DNA from: Bremerella sp. P1
GTDB taxonomy: Bacteria; Planctomycetota; Planctomycetia; Pirellulales; Pirellulaceae
Direction: 5' to 3'
Length of the DNA stretch: 64,000 nucleotides
NCBI RefSeq assembly: GCF_028748185.1
Contig: NZ_CP118164.1
Coordinates: 5,667,814 to 5,731,813, forward strand
Shown: positions 61,424-64,000 of the stretch, one piece after another
How positions within the stretch are numbered: position 1 is the first letter of the stretch
Layout of the letters: each line of letters starts with the position of its first letter
Position numbers and translations under genes: made by a program
Notes under the pieces: model-generated
Databases searched by the model: none
Told to the model about the DNA's origin: nothing
What the model saw: only the letters and a program-made list of their open reading frames with translations

Positions 61424-63946
61424 TTACTTCGCTTTGGCCTGGGCGGCCAGCAGGAGCTGGGGGAGGTTCCACCAGTTGGTTGTGCCATCTTCGGCGAGGG
61501 TGACGACTTCCTTGTTGCCGGACGCGATGCGAACGAACTTGATGCGTTCGCCGGGCGAGTCGAGCAGTGGTAGCGGCATCGGCGACTCGCTGGTCAGGTC
61601 AACGGCAAACAGGGAACCTTCGGTATCGACGTAGACGGCCCATCGGCTGTCGGTGGAAAGATCGAAGTCTTCGACGAGCCCTTTGATGTCAGGTGGAAGA
61701 ACGCTGGCGACTTCGCCGGTCTCGATCGCAAGAATCGACAACGGCTGTGACTGCCCCTGGGTGATGTAAACCAGAAACTTCTGATCCTCGGTCAACCGAC
61801 TGACAACCAGGCCCGATCGAAGATCGGCGACCTGCTTGGACTGGGCAGCCGTATCCGTATCGGAAAGCTGAATGTCCAATAGCTTCGTTTCCGTGAAGGC
61901 GAACAGGCGGCTGTCGGAGATGGGATGAATGGCCAGCACTTCCTCGTCGATGTCTTCCACCTGGAATGCTTGGGCCGATGACTCACCAAATCCTTCGACC
62001 GACCAGCGACAACCATCTCCGTCGATGCCCATCGCGAAACAGAACTTGCCATCCGGCGAAAAGCCCACGGCGTCGACGCGGGTTGGGAACGGCGCTTCGG
62101 CTGATTTCGTGACCGGTTGATCTCCTGCGGTGGTCGTCAGCAGGGTTGCCATCTGGTGGTCTTGTCCGACCAGGATGGCCTGGCCGTCGGGGGACATGGC
62201 CGAAGCGGTCACTTCGCGGAAGAGCGCTTCGTCAGACTTCCCGAGGGCGATCTCATAAGGCTTGGCGGAAGTATCGAGTGAGACGACCGAGGCGGTACTG
62301 TCGTTGATCAAGACAGCCCACGGAGTGTTGCCTGGCCAATGAATGGCATAGGGGAGCGAATTGATCGCGATGCGCTTGACCGTTTGTCGCTTTTCGTCGT
62401 ACTCGACGACACTCAGTTCGCTGGCGCCGTCGACACTGATGGCGGTCAGCAAACTCCGCTCAGCGATCGGATGGCCGACCACGGCCGGTGTCCCTTGAAG
62501 CTCCATCGAGCCAGCAGCGGGCTTGTCTTTGAGTTTGGGGTGCAGGGCTGCCGCTTGATGGAACAGTTGGGACGCTTCTTCCCAGTTACCCTTGGCGGCC
62601 AACGCACCAACTTGGGTAAGCATCGCTTCGGCGGCGATCGGTTCCAGCGATATTTTCCAGTCGGCTCGAATCAACTCCTCAAACGTGAGTTCCTTGTCGA
62701 GTGGCTGATAAAGCGGATCATCCGATTGGGCCGTGATGTGCACCTTATCGGAAGGAAGCAGGGCCAGGTCAGCTGCGGAGGTGCCGGTCGATGTGATGTC
62801 TTCGCGCGGCTCTTCCGGAATGATTTCGATCTCGTAGTTCGTTTCCGCAGGCGAGAAGACGATCGTTTGGGGGGACAACTGTGGGCCGGTGTTCGGATCG
62901 GACCCACCGCCTAAGACTCCCCAAAGCAGAGCAGCAATCAGCACGACCGCGGCAACGGCAGCGCCGACGATGGCAGGCCACGGGAGTGCCGACTTCTTCC
63001 CGCTGTCGGCAGCTTCGACGGGAGGGACCAGGGCCTTGGCGAACTCGACACAGTTGGAATATCGCTGCTTGGGATCGGTGGCCGTCGCCTTGCCGAGGAC
63101 GGCCCGTTCGTGATCCGATACCAGGGGGAACTGAAGCTTCCCGCGGACATGAATGTCGACCAATTCGGCAAACGAAACGGTCGGCTCGAAGGGCAGGGTG
63201 CCGGTTCGCAGTTGATAGTAGGTAATCGCCAGAGCGTACTGGTCGGAACTCGAGGAGGGCATTCGCTTGATCGACTCAGGCGACATGTAGCACAAGCTGC
63301 CTACGACGCTGGTGGCCTCGGTGTCGTACTCACCGAACGCGCCAGCCACGCCGAAGTCGCCGACCAGAACCGAATCGCCGGCGAACAGCAGATTGGCTGG
63401 TTTGATGTCGCGATGCTGAATACCGACCCTGGTGCCGCCGACGTCATGAACGGGCGAGTTCAGATAGTCGATCCCGCGAGCTGCCTGAAGCATGTAGTCC
63501 ATCAACACCTGGCGAGGGATGCCGCCTTCGTTGAAGCTTTTGAGAAGCTCTTCGAGACTACCTTCGGCCAGCGACATGCTGACGACCAGGTACTGAGGGT
63601 TATTGAGAACCTGGGTTTGTTCAATCGCGAGGGTTTGCGACGCGGCCTCTTTTTCTTTGGCCTGATTGCGGATCAGCAGCTCAATTTCGTGGTCGTCGAG
63701 AACGTCGCCATCGTGGCCCAACAGCCACATGCCGTTCACGCTGCATAGATTGGCGTGCTTGATCCGTTTTACGGCTTGTATCGATTTTAACTCGCGTATG
63801 CCTGTCTTCTGCTGCAGGGCGATGAACTTCAGAGCGACGAGCGTTCCGCCAGGGCCATCGGCGGCCCAGACCTCGCCAAATTGTCCGCGGCCGAGAAAAC
63901 GCTCAAGCCGATAACCGGGGATCGGCTTATCTCCCTTGTTAAACAT
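61424..63946 (-). CDS. Membrane Ser/Thr protein kinase with extracytoplasmic propeller
   Basis: 840 residues. Cytosolic Hanks-type kinase at about 11-305: glycine loop LGRGQFGEVW, catalytic Lys40 in VALK, an insert at about 78-112 rich in charged residues, HRDIKPAN (Asp180), DFGV (Asp197), and the activation segment ending in SPES. One membrane helix at about 322-345 (LPWPAIVGAAVAAVVLIAAL), then a linker and a beta-propeller-like C-terminal half (about 470-835; PDGQAILVGQDHQMATLLTT, FSPDGKFCFAMGIDGDGCRW, RWAVYVDTEGSLFAVDL). AGGA lies 8 nt before the ATG. A receptor kinase reading the periplasm. Convergent with the vWA gene. Confidence 0.92.
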   Translation of the reverse strand: MFNKGDKPIPGYRLERFLGRGQFGEVWAADGPGGTLVALKFIALQQKTGIRELKSIQAVKRIKHANLCSVNGMWLLGHDGDVLDDHEIELLIRNQAKEKEAASQTLAIEQTQVLNNPQYLVVSMSLAEGSLEELLKSFNEGGIPRQVLMDYMLQAARGIDYLNSPVHDVGGTRVGIQHRDIKPANLLFAGDSVLVGDFGVAGAFGEYDTEATSVVGSLCYMSPESIKRMPSSSSDQYALAITYYQLRTGTLPFEPTVSFAELVDIHVRGKLQFPLVSDHERAVLGKATATDPKQRYSNCVEFAKALVPPVEAADSGKKSALPWPAIVGAAVAAVVLIAALLWGVLGGGSDPNTGPQLSPQTIVFSPAETNYEIEIIPEEPREDITSTGTSAADLALLPSDKVHITAQSDDPLYQPLDKELTFEELIRADWKISLEPIAAEAMLTQVGALAAKGNWEEASQLFHQAAALHPKLKDKPAAGSMELQGTPAVVGHPIAERSLLTAISVDGASELSVVEYDEKRQTVKRIAINSLPYAIHWPGNTPWAVLINDSTASVVSLDTSAKPYEIALGKSDEALFREVTASAMSPDGQAILVGQDHQMATLLTTTAGDQPVTKSAEAPFPTRVDAVGFSPDGKFCFAMGIDGDGCRWSVEGFGESSAQAFQVEDIDEEVLAIHPISDSRLFAFTETKLLDIQLSDTDTAAQSKQVADLRSGLVVSRLTEDQKFLVYITQGQSQPLSILAIETGEVASVLPPDIKGLVEDFDLSTDSRWAVYVDTEGSLFAVDLTSESPMPLPLLDSPGERIKFVRIASGNKEVVTLAEDGTTNWWNLPQLLLAAQAKAK

Positions 63947-64000
63947 CGCCAGATTCCTGGTTGCATGGACGAAGAGGGCTACTGGGTGAGTTCTAACATA

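Noticed and set aside
55303-63946. Classical toxin-antitoxin or NTPase-based conflict system
   Set aside because: No STAND/AAA NTPase and no small partner genes; two proteins carry signal peptides, so a cytosolic death effector reading is not supported.
1957-64000. tRNA, rRNA or riboswitch genes
   Set aside because: No cloverleaf, rRNA core or known aptamer sequence was recognised by eye; a covariance-model scan was not possible.

Overview
The window looks like a chromosomal segment of a planctomycete, most likely of the Pirellulaceae (Blastopirellula/Bremerella/Rhodopirellula type). This is judged from gene content only: DUF1559 pseudopilin-like protein, DUF1501 and PSD1/DUF1549/DUF1553 cytochrome partners, giant PVC-type haem (CxxCH) propeller proteins with DUF1080 domains, several formylglycine sulfatases, SLA1-homology (SHD1) proteins, ECF sigma/FecR pairs, XylR-type regulators, and a WD40-caspase. 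No rRNA, tRNA, CRISPR or prophage was recognised.

Layout. 1-1956: 5' part of a hybrid histidine kinase leaving the window. 2429-6980 (minus): ECF sigma factor, FecR/DNRLRE anti-sigma-like membrane protein and a large exported protein in a coupled operon, divergent from a DUF1559 protein and a small lipoprotein (7153-8611). 8623-20665 (minus): four large exported proteins (two PVC cytochrome/DUF1080 proteins, a DUF1501 protein and a PSD1 cytochrome protein), a typical planctomycete polymer-degradation block. 20898-23276: GNAT acetyltransferase and a sulfatase. 23364-35559: an imino-acid island holding PutA (proline to glutamate), a PAS-AraC regulator, a mutarotase-kelch/Na+ symporter fusion, a sulfatase, a DadA-like oxidoreductase, a DHDPS-family protein resembling hydroxyproline-pathway deaminase, and a second, paralogous PAS-AraC regulator. 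35566-37578: SHD1 protein. 37890-43094: TetR regulator, RND membrane-fusion protein and RND permease, with a duplicated operator. 43085-46221: LamG/metallophosphoesterase and a TIGR03364-type FAD oxidoreductase. 46421-50055: shikimate kinase, a small unknown protein, a Gfo/Idh/MocA oxidoreductase and a divergent XylR-like regulator. 50255-52447: RecQ.

52448-55302 is a repeat-rich accessory gap. It carries several unrelated palindromes, copies of a dispersed CCCTCACCCTA-type repeat, an unknown gene whose 3' end contains one of the palindromes, and a 970-bp insertion sequence that landed in the middle of one repeat copy and carries a frameshifted transposase. 55303-63946 holds an exported WD40-PDZ-like-caspase protein, a divergent exported von Willebrand A protein, and a convergent membrane Ser/Thr kinase with an extracytoplasmic propeller; these three may form one envelope signalling set.

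Limits: domain assignments are by eye from translated sequence. No database search, codon statistics or structure prediction was run. Start codons were chosen from visible ribosome-binding sites and signal peptides.
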